From Paraflavisolibacter caeni (lineage in GTDB: Bacteria; Bacteroidota; Bacteroidia; Chitinophagales; Chitinophagaceae), in NCBI RefSeq assembly GCF_025628885.1, contig NZ_JAOTIF010000002.1:124001-188000 (forward strand): 64,000 nucleotides of DNA. Reading direction: 5' to 3'. Shown one piece after another: positions 1 through 9,161 of the stretch (positions are counted from its first letter, which is position 1; every line of letters starts with the position of its first letter). The notes below the pieces were generated by a model. The model was not told the origin of the DNA and did not search any database. It saw nothing but the letters and a program-made list of their open reading frames with translations. The position numbers and the translations under genes were made by a program.

Positions 1-848
1 ATGATAAATACAAGGTTTTGGATCTGGATAGTCTTTAAAAAACCACTCAGGATACTCAACGCCTTTATACCAAAATTCGGGTTGTCATTCGCCTTTTGTA
101 AGCCATAATAAGCTAAAACCCGGTTCTCTCCGGTAATAGGGACAATATCCGCCGCAATTGCAGTTGCTACAAGGTCAAGAAAATGGAAGGCTTCCTCCTG
201 GGGTAGCCCCATTTTTTGACAGAGGGCCGAAATAAGCTTAAAACCTACGCCACAGCCACAAAGATCCTTATAGGGATATGGACAGTTTAGTTGTTTGGGA
301 TTCAGAATAGCCACCGCTTCGGGCAGAATTTCATCCGGTAGGTGATGGTCGCAAACAATAAAATCAATGCCTAGTTCTTTGGCATATTGGATGAGGTCCA
401 CTGATTTAATGCCGCAGTCCAGCGAGATAATTAATGTATAATCCTGCTCAAATGCAAAGTCCACACCGGCCTTGCTAATGCCATAACCTTCCTTATAGCG
501 GTGGGGAATATAAAATTCTGTATGGGAATAAAACTTTTTGATGAATTGGTACATGCACGCAACAGATGTGGTGCCGTCAACATCATAGTCTCCGAATACA
601 AGTATTTTTTCTTCGTTAGCGAAAGCCTGCAAGATGCGGTCAACAGCCTTGTCCATGTCCTTCATGAGCCATGGATCATGCAAATCACTCAACTGTGGTC
701 TAAAGAACTTTTTAGCCTGGCCAAAAGTTTCAATACCCCTCTGCACAAGGAGATTACACAAAACAGGGTGTATCTTCAATGCCTGGTAAAGAGCATCAAC
801 CTTTTCCTTTTCAGCGCCACTAACCCTCCATCTTTTTTGCTTGCTCAT
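1..848 (-). CDS. recJ: RecJ single-strand DNA exonuclease, N-terminal part (cut by window edge)
   Basis: 5'-3' exonuclease on single-stranded DNA, of the DHH phosphoesterase family, used in recombination and repair. I translated this frame by hand: it opens with ATG at 848 (MSKQKRWRVSG) and stays open to base 1, giving about 282 codons, roughly half of the usual ~570 residues. Motif DYDVDGT lies at residues 87-93 and the DHH signature (VCDHHLP) at about 167-169; both carry metal-binding aspartates and histidines. Only two bases separate its start from the stop of the polyprenyl synthetase upstream on the same strand, so the two genes are probably cotranscribed. No frameshift is seen in the part present. 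Confidence 0.95.
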   Translation of the reverse strand, partial: MSKQKRWRVSGAEKEKVDALYQALKIHPVLCNLLVQRGIETFGQAKKFFRPQLSDLHDPWLMKDMDKAVDRILQAFANEEKILVFGDYDVDGTTSVACMYQFIKKFYSHTEFYIPHRYKEGYGISKAGVDFAFEQDYTLIISLDCGIKSVDLIQYAKELGIDFIVCDHHLPDEILPEAVAILNPKQLNCPYPYKDLCGCGVGFKLISALCQKMGLPQEEAFHFLDLVATAIAADIVPITGENRVLAYYGLQKANDNPNFGIKALSILSGFLKTIQIQNLVFI

Positions 849-850
849 GA

Positions 851-1813
851 TTAATATTTACGATCCGTAACGAAATTGACCAGGTCTTCAAAACCGTCCC
901 TGATTTCTGAAGGTGGAAATGTATGCAATATTTGCAAAGCTTGCTGCTTATATGCGTTCATTTTATCAATTGTGTAAGAAATACCTCCGCTTTTGATAAC
1001 CACATCAACCACATAATCAACTTTGGCCTTCCGGGTATTCTCATTCTTTATAATGTAAATCAACTCCCGGCGCGTCTTCTTATCAATGGTATTTAAAGTA
1101 TATATGAGCGGTAAAGTGAGCTTCTTTTCTTTAATATCATTACCGGTTGGTTTACCAATGTCTTGAGCAGTATAATCAAAAAGGTCGTCCTTCATTTGAA
1201 AAGCAATGCCCACCTTTTCGCCAAATTCCCTCATTTTCTCCGTTTGCTCTTCATCCTGTGTCGATGACCATGTGCCAGCAGCGCAGGCTGCAGCTAATAA
1301 AGACGCAGTTTTATTGCGGATAATATCAAAATAGACATCTTCATCCAAATTCAATGATCTTGACTTTTCCATTTGCAGCAATTCCCCTTCACTCATTTGG
1401 CGAACAGCGTTAGATAATAGCTGCAGTATGCGAAAGTCATTATTGTCCAATGAAAGCAACAATCCCTTGGCAAGCAGGTAATCGCCTACTAACACGGAAA
1501 CTTTATTTTTCCACAAAGCATACACAGAAAAGAAACCCCTGCGTTCCAAAGAATCGTCCACCACATCGTCATGCACTAAAGTAGCTGTATGCAATAGCTC
1601 TACTAATGAAGCTGCTCTATAGGTAGAATCGTTAACTTGACCTGATAATTTAGCGGCCAGAAATACAAACATAGGCCGCATCTGTTTCCCTTTACGCTTT
1701 ACAACGTAGCGCATTACACGATCTAACAAGGGAACATTGCTGTTGACTGCATCTTTAAATTTATGCTCAAAGATGGCCAATTCTTTTTCTATTAATTTAA
1801 CTGGTAATTCCAT
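851..1813 (-). CDS. Polyprenyl (octaprenyl-type) diphosphate synthase
   Basis: Trans-prenyltransferase that adds isopentenyl units to an allylic diphosphate to make the side chain of menaquinone. The 320-residue protein has the family's usual length. The first aspartate-rich motif is at residues 82-86 (HDDVVDD) followed by the RRG signature, and the second (KDDLFDY) near residue 207; both bind Mg-diphosphate. The KGKQMRP motif near residue 41 is the isopentenyl-diphosphate binding arginine/lysine site. The gene is directly followed by recJ. Menaquinone use agrees with the mqnB/mqnD genes in this window. Chain length cannot be read from the sequence, so no gene symbol is given. Confidence 0.92.
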   Translation of the reverse strand: MELPVKLIEKELAIFEHKFKDAVNSNVPLLDRVMRYVVKRKGKQMRPMFVFLAAKLSGQVNDSTYRAASLVELLHTATLVHDDVVDDSLERRGFFSVYALWKNKVSVLVGDYLLAKGLLLSLDNNDFRILQLLSNAVRQMSEGELLQMEKSRSLNLDEDVYFDIIRNKTASLLAAACAAGTWSSTQDEEQTEKMREFGEKVGIAFQMKDDLFDYTAQDIGKPTGNDIKEKKLTLPLIYTLNTIDKKTRRELIYIIKNENTRKAKVDYVVDVVIKSGGISYTIDKMNAYKQQALQILHTFPPSEIRDGFEDLVNFVTDRKY

Positions 1814-1873
1814 TCGTAAATTCTGGGAGCAAGTTACAACTGACTTTAATTAAAACAACCTGAAGTGTAATAA

Positions 1874-1904
1874 TTGACTTGGCAGGATTTTTATTATATC
1901 TTTG
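1874..1904 (+). promoter_or_regulatory. Bacteroidota-type promoter of the OmpA-like gene
   Basis: A TTG element (1874-1876) and a TATCTTTG -7 box (1897-1904) are separated by 20 bases, matching the Bacteroidota consensus TTG-N19-21-TAnnTTTG. The predicted transcript would have a leader of about 100 bases before the ATG at 2014. This is the clearest full promoter in the window. Confidence 0.7.
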
Positions 1905-2013
1905 ATTTACGTGTAACCTTGTCAGTAATAATTTTAAAAATTTGGTAATTGTACGTCAATATTTATTTTTGCCTCTGATTAGGACATTGTTTTTCAAAAA
2001 TCAATCAAAAGTT

Positions 2014-3627
2014 ATGGCAAGCAAAAAGTACTCTTTTCTTCTGGGCATTTTATGCCTATTGGCTACGTACGGCTTCTCGCAGGAAGCGGGAGGTGGTTAC
2101 TCAGCCTCAGATTCTTCTATTGTCCCCGACAAAAGAATGCCTCAGCACACCGAGTTTTTAAACGGTACATATAACTTCCCCGCAAAACCAAGAAACCAAT
2201 GGGAAATAGGTATCAAAGGTGGTATGTTCAATATTAGCGGTGACGTATCCACTAAATTTGATGGCGGATTCGGAGTCCATGTTCGTAAAGCAATGGGTTA
2301 TGTATTCTCAATGCGTTTAGAATATATGTATGCTAATGCTAAAGGTTTGAACTGGAGACCTTCAGGCAACTACAGTAGCAATGATCCTTGGATAGCAGCT
2401 GGCTATACAGGTGATATTTATTACAATTACAAAACAAACATTCAGGACCTGTCTTTAGAAGGTCTCATAACCCTGAACAATATCCGTTTTCACAAAGCTA
2501 AAACTGGATTCAACCTTTATGGTATCTTTGGTATTGGCGGTATGATCTACGATGCGAAAGTGAACGCATTGAACGGAAGTACCCCTTATAACTTCAGTGG
2601 TGTTTCCGGTGGTGTTTATGAAAACAGAAAAGATACTAAAAACGCTATTAAAGATCTGTTAGACGATTCTTATGAATCTTCTGCAGAAAACCATGGCGAC
2701 ACTCGTCCAAAACTGTTCGGCAGCACATTTAAGCCTGTAGGACATGTTGGTGCAGGGGTTGCTTTCAAACTGAACAACCGCTTCAACCTGGCTCTGGAAG
2801 ATCGCTTCTCAATTACTAAAGACGATTTATTGGACGGTCAGCGCTGGTCTGAGCAAAGCAGCTCTCCAACAACTCCTGTTCTTACCCAAGACTACGATAC
2901 TTACAACTTCTTATCTCTTGGCCTTAACTACAACATCGGTTCTAAATCTATTGAGCCTTTGTGGTGGGTTAATCCTTTGGATTATGCTTACAGCGAAATC
3001 CGCAATCCTCGCCTGATGCGTTTACCAAAACCTGTTTTACCTGATGCTGATGGTGATGGCGTAACTGACCAGTTTGACTTGGAACAAACTCCTCAGGGTG
3101 TTCCTGTTGATTCTCACGGTGTAAGCCGCGATACAGACGGTGACGGTGTTCCTGATGCTCGCGATAAAGAATTGGTGACTCCAACTGTTTGTCAGCCTGT
3201 TGATGCTGATGGTGTTGGTAAATGTCCTTGTCCAGAAGGTTGCGGAAGAATTGATTCTAATGCATGCGCTACTGCTTTGGGTGCTTTACCAAGTGTTACT
3301 TTCACTGGTAACTCAGTTCGCCTGACAGAAGATGCAAAAAGCCTGCTCGCTAGTGTAGCTAGCCGCCTTCGCAACAATCCTGAATGTCGTATTGTTGTAG
3401 TAGGTTACTGCGCTTCTACTAAATCTGAACAACAAAGAAGCTGGGATCGCGTAAATGCTGTGATCAACCATCTGGTAGAAAAAGAAGGTATCAGCGGCGA
3501 CCGCCTGATCTTCCAATACGGTATGGAAGGTGGAGATTGCAACACTGTTGATCTGCGTGCTGCAGCTTCCGGTGAGCAAGGTCCAAACAACGTTCCTGCT
3601 CCTCACCCAAATCTGAGAAAACAATAA
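2014..3627 (+). CDS. OmpA-family outer-membrane protein with thrombospondin type-3 repeats
   Basis: Envelope protein that probably links the outer membrane to peptidoglycan. I start it at the ATG at 2014 because this gives a clean signal peptide (MASKKYSFLLGILCLLA) ending near FSQ; the in-frame extension back to 1942 would put charged residues before it. Order of parts: signal peptide, an aromatic-rich beta-barrel region to about residue 320, calcium-binding TSP3-like repeats (DADGDGVTDQFD and DTDGDGVPDARD) near residues 345-395, a short Cys-rich linker (CPCPEGCG), and a C-terminal OmpA domain with the SWDRVNAV helix that contacts peptidoglycan. A strong terminator follows, so it is monocistronic. 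High expression is likely. Confidence 0.88.
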   Translation: MASKKYSFLLGILCLLATYGFSQEAGGGYSASDSSIVPDKRMPQHTEFLNGTYNFPAKPRNQWEIGIKGGMFNISGDVSTKFDGGFGVHVRKAMGYVFSMRLEYMYANAKGLNWRPSGNYSSNDPWIAAGYTGDIYYNYKTNIQDLSLEGLITLNNIRFHKAKTGFNLYGIFGIGGMIYDAKVNALNGSTPYNFSGVSGGVYENRKDTKNAIKDLLDDSYESSAENHGDTRPKLFGSTFKPVGHVGAGVAFKLNNRFNLALEDRFSITKDDLLDGQRWSEQSSSPTTPVLTQDYDTYNFLSLGLNYNIGSKSIEPLWWVNPLDYAYSEIRNPRLMRLPKPVLPDADGDGVTDQFDLEQTPQGVPVDSHGVSRDTDGDGVPDARDKELVTPTVCQPVDADGVGKCPCPEGCGRIDSNACATALGALPSVTFTGNSVRLTEDAKSLLASVASRLRNNPECRIVVVGYCASTKSEQQRSWDRVNAVINHLVEKEGISGDRLIFQYGMEGGDCNTVDLRAAASGEQGPNNVPAPHPNLRKQ

Positions 3628-3644
3628 TTTAGATTATATGAAAT

Positions 3645-3676
3645 AAAAAACCCTCCAAAATGGAGGGTTTTTTATT
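3645..3676 (+). terminator. Intrinsic terminator after the OmpA-like gene
   Basis: A perfect 13-bp stem (A-run plus CCCTCCA pairing with TGGAGGG plus T-run) closes on a 3-4 base loop and ends in six Ts, 17 bases after the stop codon. Confidence 0.9.
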
Positions 3677-3745
3677 TCTTGGATAAACATTAACTCAAAA
3701 CTTTTAGAAAATTGAAAGAATTATAGAAATTTTGCTCCAACTGAT

Positions 3746-3753
3746 TAATTTTG
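3746..3753 (+). promoter_or_regulatory. -7 box TAATTTTG before bamD
   Basis: TAATTTTG matches TAnnTTTG and ends nine bases before the ATG at 3763, predicting a leader of only a few bases. No TTG element sits at the expected distance. Confidence 0.5.
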
Positions 3754-3762
3754 CAAACTTTT

Positions 3763-4575
3763 ATGCGCTTTTTATTAATTGCCTTTATCTCGCTGTTTTT
3801 GGTTAGCTGTCAGGGGATCAACAAGGTTTTAAAAAGTAAGGATCCGGAGTATAAGCTGAGAATGGCTGAGCAATACTATGCTAAAAAGAAGTATACTTAT
3901 GCCCAACAGCTTTACGAAGATGTGATCCCTTTCTTTAAAGGCCGCCCGGAATTCGAGGATATTTATTATAAATATGCCTATACCGCTTATAACCAGCACG
4001 ATTATTTAAACGCTGAGAACCTCTTTAAAACCTATCTGGAAGCGTTTCCAAATAGCTCCAGGGCAGAAGAAATCGAGTTCATGCGTGCATATGCCTTTTA
4101 TATGCAATCTCCAAAACCTTCACTGGACCAGACAAATACTTTGAAGGTGATAGGCATGATGCAAACTTTTATCAACACCCATCCAGGCTCAGAGCGCAAC
4201 AAACAAGCTGCAGACATTATGGAAATATGTCGTAATAAGCTGGAAACCAAGGACTTCAGCGCTGCCCAGTTGTACTTCGATATTGGTCAGTTTAGGGCCG
4301 CTGCCGTTTCTTTCAGCTCGTTACTGAACTCCTATCCGGATTCTCCTAAAGGCGATGAATATAAACTGATGACAGTGAAGTCTTATTATCGCTTTGCTGA
4401 ACTGAGTGTAGAAGAAAAGAAAGTAGAGCGCTTCGAAAAGGTAATTGAGGAGTGTAACGACTTTATGGACCGCTTCCCTCAAAGTCCTTTAGTGAAGCAA
4501 GTAGAGAATTATTTAACTTTGACCCAATCAAATATTAAAAACATTACAAATGAGCCGTCTAAGAAGACAACTTAG
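3763..4575 (+). CDS. bamD: Outer-membrane assembly lipoprotein BamD
   Basis: TPR lipoprotein of the BAM complex, which inserts beta-barrel proteins into the outer membrane. The ATG at 3763 starts a lipoprotein signal with lipobox LVSC about 18 residues in. A TTG twelve bases upstream is also open, but it lies inside the predicted promoter. The mature part is a chain of TPR helices (for example YAKKKYTYAQQLYEDVIPFF, DYLNAENLFKTYLEAFPNS), as in BamD/YfiO. Length about 270 residues is normal. Its last 26 bases overlap the start of rpoZ in another frame, so translation of the two is probably coupled. Confidence 0.93.
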   Translation: MRFLLIAFISLFLVSCQGINKVLKSKDPEYKLRMAEQYYAKKKYTYAQQLYEDVIPFFKGRPEFEDIYYKYAYTAYNQHDYLNAENLFKTYLEAFPNSSRAEEIEFMRAYAFYMQSPKPSLDQTNTLKVIGMMQTFINTHPGSERNKQAADIMEICRNKLETKDFSAAQLYFDIGQFRAAAVSFSSLLNSYPDSPKGDEYKLMTVKSYYRFAELSVEEKKVERFEKVIEECNDFMDRFPQSPLVKQVENYLTLTQSNIKNITNEPSKKTT

Positions 4576-4891
4576 TACTAGCACTACCAATAATGTAGAA
4601 ACACGTAATTTGAATGACCTGAAGGAAAGAACAGGGAATTTATATGAATCAATTTCCATTATTGCAAAAAGGGCTAACCAGATAAACATCACCATCAAAG
4701 AAGAATTACACAATAAACTCGAAGAGTTTGCTACCCATACAGATAGCCTTGAAGAAGTTCATGAAAATAAAGAGCAAATAGAAATTTCTAAGGCTTATGA
4801 ACGTATGCCAAACCCTGCATTATTAGCAACCCAGGAGTTTTTTGAAGAAAAGATCCACTTCCGTAAAGGTGAAGAGGACCTGTTCCAATAA
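4550..4891 (+). CDS. rpoZ: RNA polymerase omega subunit (Rpb6-type, Bacteroidota form)
   Basis: Small RNA polymerase subunit that helps fold and retain the beta-prime subunit. At 113 residues it is longer than E. coli omega, as usual in this phylum. The segment IIAKRANQINITIKEEL corresponds to the Rpb6/omega core that contacts beta-prime, and the RMPNPALLATQEFFEEKI segment is typical of Bacteroidota RpoZ. It begins inside the 3' end of bamD (ATG at 4550, bamD stop at 4573-4575), so it depends on the same transcript. A strong terminator follows. Confidence 0.85.
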   Translation: MSRLRRQLSTSTTNNVETRNLNDLKERTGNLYESISIIAKRANQINITIKEELHNKLEEFATHTDSLEEVHENKEQIEISKAYERMPNPALLATQEFFEEKIHFRKGEEDLFQ

Positions 4892-4933
4892 ATTGTAACT
4901 GGTTGAATTATATCAGTTTATATTAATTTTAGC

Positions 4934-4972
4934 AACACCAAATAAACTATTGTTTATTTGGTGTTCTTTTTT
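4934..4972 (+). terminator. Intrinsic terminator after rpoZ
   Basis: A perfect 14-bp stem (AACACCAAATAAAC with its complement) and 4-base loop, followed by C and six Ts. It separates bamD-rpoZ from coaBC. Confidence 0.85.
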
Positions 4973-5008
4973 AATTATAGGCTTAGGGCAAGCTTTTAAA
5001 CCAAAACA

Positions 5009-6217
5009 ATGTTAAAAGGAAAGAAGATAATAATTGGCATAACAGGTAGTATTGCTGCATATAAAAGTATATTGATTGTACGTCAACTGATCAAGGCTGG
5101 CGCAGAGGTAAAAGTAATAATGACACCTGCAGCAAAGGACTTCGTTTCTCCGTTAACATTATCTACACTTTCCAAAAACAAGGTTTTGATTGATCTTTTT
5201 AACGAAGATGCCTGGGAAAACCATGTTTTTTTGGGGCGTTGGGCTGACCTTTTTCTCATGGCGCCACTTAGTTGCAATACATTGGGCAAGATGGCTCAAG
5301 GCCTTTGTGACAGCTTACTGATGGCAGTTTACTTGTCTGCAACCTGCCCTGTAATGATTGCTCCGGCAATGGATGAGGATATGTGGCATCACCCCTCCAC
5401 CCGCAGGAACCTGCAAACCTTGGAAAATGACGGTTGCCTGTTGCTCCCGGTCGAGCATGGAGAGCTCGCTAGCGGGTTAACAGGAGAGGGGAGAATGGCT
5501 GAACCTGAAACGATTATTCAGTTCATGAGCAGCTTTTTTCAGCAAAAAATGCAGTTAAAAGGTAAAAAGGCCTTAGTAACTGCCGGGCCTACATACGAAG
5601 CGATCGATCCGGTACGTTTTATTGGCAACCATTCTTCAGGTAAAATGGGATATGCGCTGGCAGAAGAGCTGGCAAACCGTGGAGCTGAAGTCGTTTTGAT
5701 TTCAGGCCCTGTTTCCCTGAAGCCTAATTCGCAAAACATCCAGTTGATAAAAGTAACGGCCGCCGAAGAAATGTACAATCAGTGCATGAAACATGCTCAG
5801 GATTATGATATTGCTATAATGTCTGCTGCTGTTGCAGATTATACACCTTTGCAAAAGGCTGAAGAGAAAATTAAAAAAAGCAGTAGTGAATTGGAGATAA
5901 AGCTAAAGAAAACGAAAGATATACTCGCTAGCCTTGGGAATTTGAAAACTGATAAACAAATACTGGTTGGTTTTGCCCTGGAAACCGTTGACGAAGAGCA
6001 ATACGCCTTAAAGAAATTGGAAGAGAAAAATGCAGACATGATTATTTTGAATTCTCTTAAAGACGAAGGGGCTGGCTTTGGAAAGGATACAAATAAAATT
6101 ACACTCTTTAAAAAGGGGGGCGAAAAAATGACCTATCCCACTAAATCTAAAGAGTTAGTAGCGAAAGATATTGTTGATTCTATAATTGAAATGGTTCATT
6201 CCATCTGGCCAATTTGA
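5009..6217 (+). CDS. coaBC: Bifunctional phosphopantothenoylcysteine decarboxylase/synthase
   Basis: Catalyses two consecutive steps of coenzyme A synthesis: joining cysteine to 4'-phosphopantothenate (CoaB) and FMN-dependent decarboxylation (CoaC). The N-terminal flavoprotein half shows GITGSIAAYKS, the H-F-x-x-RWAD active-site histidine region and PAMDEDMWHHP. The CoaB half starts near residue 185 with KALVTAGPTYEAIDPVRFIGN and SSGKMG. The canonical PAMN Asn is Asp here. Length (402) is standard. coaX, another CoA gene, lies 27 kb away in this window. The stop lies only 18 bases before the PorD-like gene. Confidence 0.95.
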   Translation: MLKGKKIIIGITGSIAAYKSILIVRQLIKAGAEVKVIMTPAAKDFVSPLTLSTLSKNKVLIDLFNEDAWENHVFLGRWADLFLMAPLSCNTLGKMAQGLCDSLLMAVYLSATCPVMIAPAMDEDMWHHPSTRRNLQTLENDGCLLLPVEHGELASGLTGEGRMAEPETIIQFMSSFFQQKMQLKGKKALVTAGPTYEAIDPVRFIGNHSSGKMGYALAEELANRGAEVVLISGPVSLKPNSQNIQLIKVTAAEEMYNQCMKHAQDYDIAIMSAAVADYTPLQKAEEKIKKSSSELEIKLKKTKDILASLGNLKTDKQILVGFALETVDEEQYALKKLEEKNADMIILNSLKDEGAGFGKDTNKITLFKKGGEKMTYPTKSKELVAKDIVDSIIEMVHSIWPI

Positions 6218-6235
6218 AAAATGAAAATATTTCAG

Positions 6236-7150
6236 ATGAAGAAGATCATTCTCTTTTTTTTATTGTGTGTATTGGTAAATAGCAGTTTCTCTCAGGAGTT
6301 GCAGGCTAGGCTAACTGTGGTATCAACTAAAGTAGGTACACAGGTAGATAAGAAAGTGTTTCTAACACTCCAATCCGCACTTTCTAATTTTTTGAACAAC
6401 AGGAAATGGACTTCTGAAAATTTCTTGCCCCAGGAAAAGATTCAATGTAATTTTTTGATTAACATCGATCAGGTTCTTAGCGATAACGTCTATAAAGCTT
6501 CCTTGACAGTACAGGCTGCTCGGCCAATCTACAACACAATCTACCAGTCACCTATACTAAATTTTCAGGATAATGACCTGGTTTTTAAATATATCGAGTT
6601 CCAGCCAATAGAATTCAACGAAAACCGCATACAGGGTGCCGATCCCATAGTGGCAAACCTGACCGCAGTTTTGGCTTATTATGCGAACATTATTTTAGGA
6701 TTGGATTATGACTCCTTTTCACCACGCGGCGGCGATCCCTTTTTTCAGAAAGCTTTCAACATCGTTAATAATGCTCCTGAGGCCAGGGAGATTTCCGGCT
6801 GGAAACCCTTTGATGGCATGCGCAACCGTTTCCGCCTAACTGAAAACTTTACAGATAATCGATTCAACCTTATTCATGAAGCAGTCTATTCGTATTATCG
6901 CCAGGGGCTGGACAAGTTTTATGAAAAAGAAGATTCTGCAAGAACTGGTGTTTTAAATGCCTTAAAAACTTTGAATACCTTAAATCAAAACAATCCCAAT
7001 TTGATGTCAGTTCAAATGTTTTTCCAGGGAAAAAGCACCGAATTAGTAAACATCTTCAGTAAAGGCGATGCCAATGTTAAAGCCCAGGCGCGAGAGTATT
7101 TAAGTAAACTGGACGTTACCAATGCTGCAGCTTATAAAGAAATCAAATGA
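6236..7150 (+). CDS. porD: Type IX secretion protein PorD (DUF4835)
   Basis: Secreted periplasmic or outer-membrane-associated protein of the family named PorD/DUF4835, linked to type IX secretion in Bacteroidota. The start at 6236 (MKKIILFFLLCVLVNSSFS) gives a signal peptide with cleavage near FSQ; an ATG at 6221 (MKIFQ) is an alternative. Family features seen: LTVVSTKVGTQVDKKVF near the N-terminus, the IQCNFLINI strand, and the GLDYDSFSPRGGDPFFQKA block in the middle. It follows coaBC closely and overlaps the next lipoprotein gene by four bases (ATGA), as expected in an operon. Molecular function is not established from the sequence. Confidence 0.85.
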   Translation: MKKIILFFLLCVLVNSSFSQELQARLTVVSTKVGTQVDKKVFLTLQSALSNFLNNRKWTSENFLPQEKIQCNFLINIDQVLSDNVYKASLTVQAARPIYNTIYQSPILNFQDNDLVFKYIEFQPIEFNENRIQGADPIVANLTAVLAYYANIILGLDYDSFSPRGGDPFFQKAFNIVNNAPEAREISGWKPFDGMRNRFRLTENFTDNRFNLIHEAVYSYYRQGLDKFYEKEDSARTGVLNALKTLNTLNQNNPNLMSVQMFFQGKSTELVNIFSKGDANVKAQAREYLSKLDVTNAAAYKEIK

Positions 7151-7611
7151 GTAGAATCTTAATATTAGCTTTTTTATTTTTAATCATTGGTTGTAATGCT
7201 GGCCCCGAAATCCCCAAAGGAATTTTACCTCCTCAGGAAATGCAATACATAATGTGGGATATGTTGCAGGCAGATGGGCTTGCTTCATATAGCCTGGATA
7301 CCGTGATGCGGAGGCCTGCTAAACGAATGGAACTCTATAGCACAGTTCTGGCTACTCATAAAATGTCGCAGGGAACATTTCGCAAAAACATTCAATTTTA
7401 CGAATCTCATCCCGATTTGCTTAAAATCGTGTTAGACTCATTACAGCAAATGGCTCTGAGAGATACTGCTACTATTGTTGTCAAACCTCAAAAAGTAACT
7501 ACAGACACTGTAAAACGGGATACAACGAATAGACGGCTCGATTCGGTCAAATCTAGAATACTGCCGCCTATCGAAAAACTCAGAGCGCTGAAAAAAGAAA
7601 AGCCTGTGTAA
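7147..7611 (+). CDS. DUF4296 lipoprotein
   Basis: Small lipoprotein with lipobox IIGC about 16 residues in. The conserved part IPKGILPPQEMQYIMWDMLQAD followed by a helical segment (RMELYSTVLATHKMSQGTFRKNIQFYESHP) is the DUF4296 family pattern. The C-terminal third is charged and probably disordered (KVTTDTVKRDTTNRR). Translation is probably coupled to porD through the ATGA overlap. Function unknown; repeated linkage to porD in this phylum suggests an envelope role. Confidence 0.8.
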   Translation: MSRILILAFLFLIIGCNAGPEIPKGILPPQEMQYIMWDMLQADGLASYSLDTVMRRPAKRMELYSTVLATHKMSQGTFRKNIQFYESHPDLLKIVLDSLQQMALRDTATIVVKPQKVTTDTVKRDTTNRRLDSVKSRILPPIEKLRALKKEKPV

Positions 7612-7687
7612 AAACTTACTATCTAAACTGCAATAAAAATTATATGCCCCTCTTTACACCTTTGTAAATAAGCCATAAATTTAGTAC

Positions 7688-8386
7688 ATGAACAAGGTTT
7701 ACAAGAACGCATTGGATGCAATGCACGATGTAAAGGATGGCTCAGTATTAATGTTAGGAGGATTTGGACTTTGTGGCATTCCCGAAAATTGTATTAAAGC
7801 CCTTGTGGAAAAAGGTGTCAAAGATCTAACCTGCATTTCAAATAATGCCGGAGTTGATGGCTTTGGCTTAGGGTTGTTGCTGCTCACCCGCCAGATCCGG
7901 AAGATGATGAGTTCCTATGTTGGTGAAAATGCCGAATTCGAAAGGCAACTACTCCACGGCGAATTAGAGGTGGAGTTGATGCCTCAGGGCACTTTAGCCA
8001 CTCGTATTCAAATGGCAGGCATGGGAATTCCCGCTTTTTTTACACCGGCTGGTTACGGTACTGAAGTCGCGGAAGGTAAAGAGGTAAGGGAATTTAATGG
8101 TAAAATGTACCTCATGGAAACTGCTTTACTTGCTGACTTTGCCTTGGTAAAAGCATGGAAAGGCGATAAATATGGCAATCTTGTATTTAGAAAAACAACC
8201 CGCAACTTTTCTGTTCCCATGGCTAAGGCTGGTAATATAACCATTGCCGAAGTAGAGCATCTGGTTGAGCCCAGCGAACTGGACCCCGATCATATTCATG
8301 TAGCTGGTATTTATGTGCAACGCATCTTCCAGGGCCGCAATTATGAAAAAAGAATAGAACGGCGAACAGTACAAATGAGTAAATGA
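7688..8386 (+). CDS. scoA: 3-oxoacid (succinyl-CoA:acetoacetate) CoA-transferase, subunit A
   Basis: One half of a class I CoA-transferase that moves CoA between succinyl-CoA and a 3-ketoacid such as acetoacetate. The 232-residue protein has the glycine-rich subunit A motif [17 protein letters not shown] near residue 20 and the [15 protein letters not shown] block that packs against subunit [26 protein letters not shown] is also characteristic. The partner gene follows after 57 bases on the same strand. The pair could serve ketone-body or branched-chain/fatty acid use; the true ketoacid cannot be decided here. Confidence 0.9.
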   Translation: MNKVYKNALDAMHDVKDGSVLMLGGFGLCGIPENCIKALVEKGVKDLTCISNNAGVDGFGLGLLLLTRQIRKMMSSYVGENAEFERQLLHGELEVELMPQGTLATRIQMAGMGIPAFFTPAGYGTEVAEGKEVREFNGKMYLMETALLADFALVKAWKGDKYGNLVFRKTTRNFSVPMAKAGNITIAEVEHLVEPSELDPDHIHVAGIYVQRIFQGRNYEKRIERRTVQMSK

Positions 8387-8443
8387 AATGAAACAATGTA
8401 AATGGGTATTTGAGAAATAGTAAATTGTAAATCTTAAATTCTT

Positions 8444-9100
8444 ATGGCTTTAGATAAATATGGAATTGCTAAACGAATAGCACAGGAACTCCAGGATGGA
8501 ATGTATGTAAATCTTGGAATTGGCATCCCTACACTCGTTTCAAACTACATTCCTGAAGGTGTTTCCATAATGCTTCAGAGCGAAAATGGGATGCTGGGTA
8601 TGGGACCTTACCCTACAGAAGAAGAAATAGATGCAGATTTAATTAACGCCGGTAAAGAAACGGTAACTCTTTTACCCGGCGGAGCTTTTTTCGACAGTGC
8701 AGAAAGTTTTGGAATGATCCGGGCGGGCAAAGTAGACTTAACGGTTTTAGGAGCGATGGAAGTAAGTGAAAATGGAGATATTGCCAACTGGAAAATTCCC
8801 GGTAAAATGGTTAAAGGTATGGGAGGTGCAATGGATCTTGTGGCTAGCGCTAAAAACATTATTGTAGCCATGATGCATACCAACCCTAAAGGAGAGTCCA
8901 AACTGTTGCCCCAATGTACATTACCCCTTACAGGTGTGAGCTGTGTCAAAAAAGTAGTGACTGAACTTGCAGTCTTAGATATTACCCCAAACGGTTTTGA
9001 GCTGATCGAAAGAGCACCTGGAGTCAGTGTTGAAGAAATAAAGACCAAAACTGCTGGTAAGCTGATCATCCGTGGTGATATTCCGGAGATGAAACTCTGA
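8444..9100 (+). CDS. scoB: 3-oxoacid CoA-transferase, subunit B
   Basis: Second half of the CoA-transferase, carrying the catalytic glutamate that forms the acyl-CoA thioester intermediate. The active-site motif is [11 protein letters not shown], with the glutamate at about residue 47. The [13 protein letters not shown] segment near residue 25 and GGAMDLV near residue 142 are typical. Length 218 matches the family. The next gene is convergent, and no clear terminator is seen in the 61 bases between. Confidence 0.9.
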   Translation: MALDKYGIAKRIAQELQDGMYVNLGIGIPTLVSNYIPEGVSIMLQSENGMLGMGPYPTEEEIDADLINAGKETVTLLPGGAFFDSAESFGMIRAGKVDLTVLGAMEVSENGDIANWKIPGKMVKGMGGAMDLVASAKNIIVAMMHTNPKGESKLLPQCTLPLTGVSCVKKVVTELAVLDITPNGFELIERAPGVSVEEIKTKTAGKLIIRGDIPEMKL

Positions 9101-9161
9101 ATACTCAGAAAATTGAATGTAGCCTCTTCATCAACCACTAATCTTCTAAAGAACAAACGGC

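Noticed and set aside
7651-7666. TTTACA/TGTAAA palindrome before scoA
   Set aside because: Too short and without a T-run; neither a terminator nor a recognisable operator.
8608-9156. A 182-codon open frame antisense to the CoA-transferase subunit B gene
   Set aside because: Mirror of a well-supported gene; Ser/Ile/Leu-rich composition typical of antisense frames.
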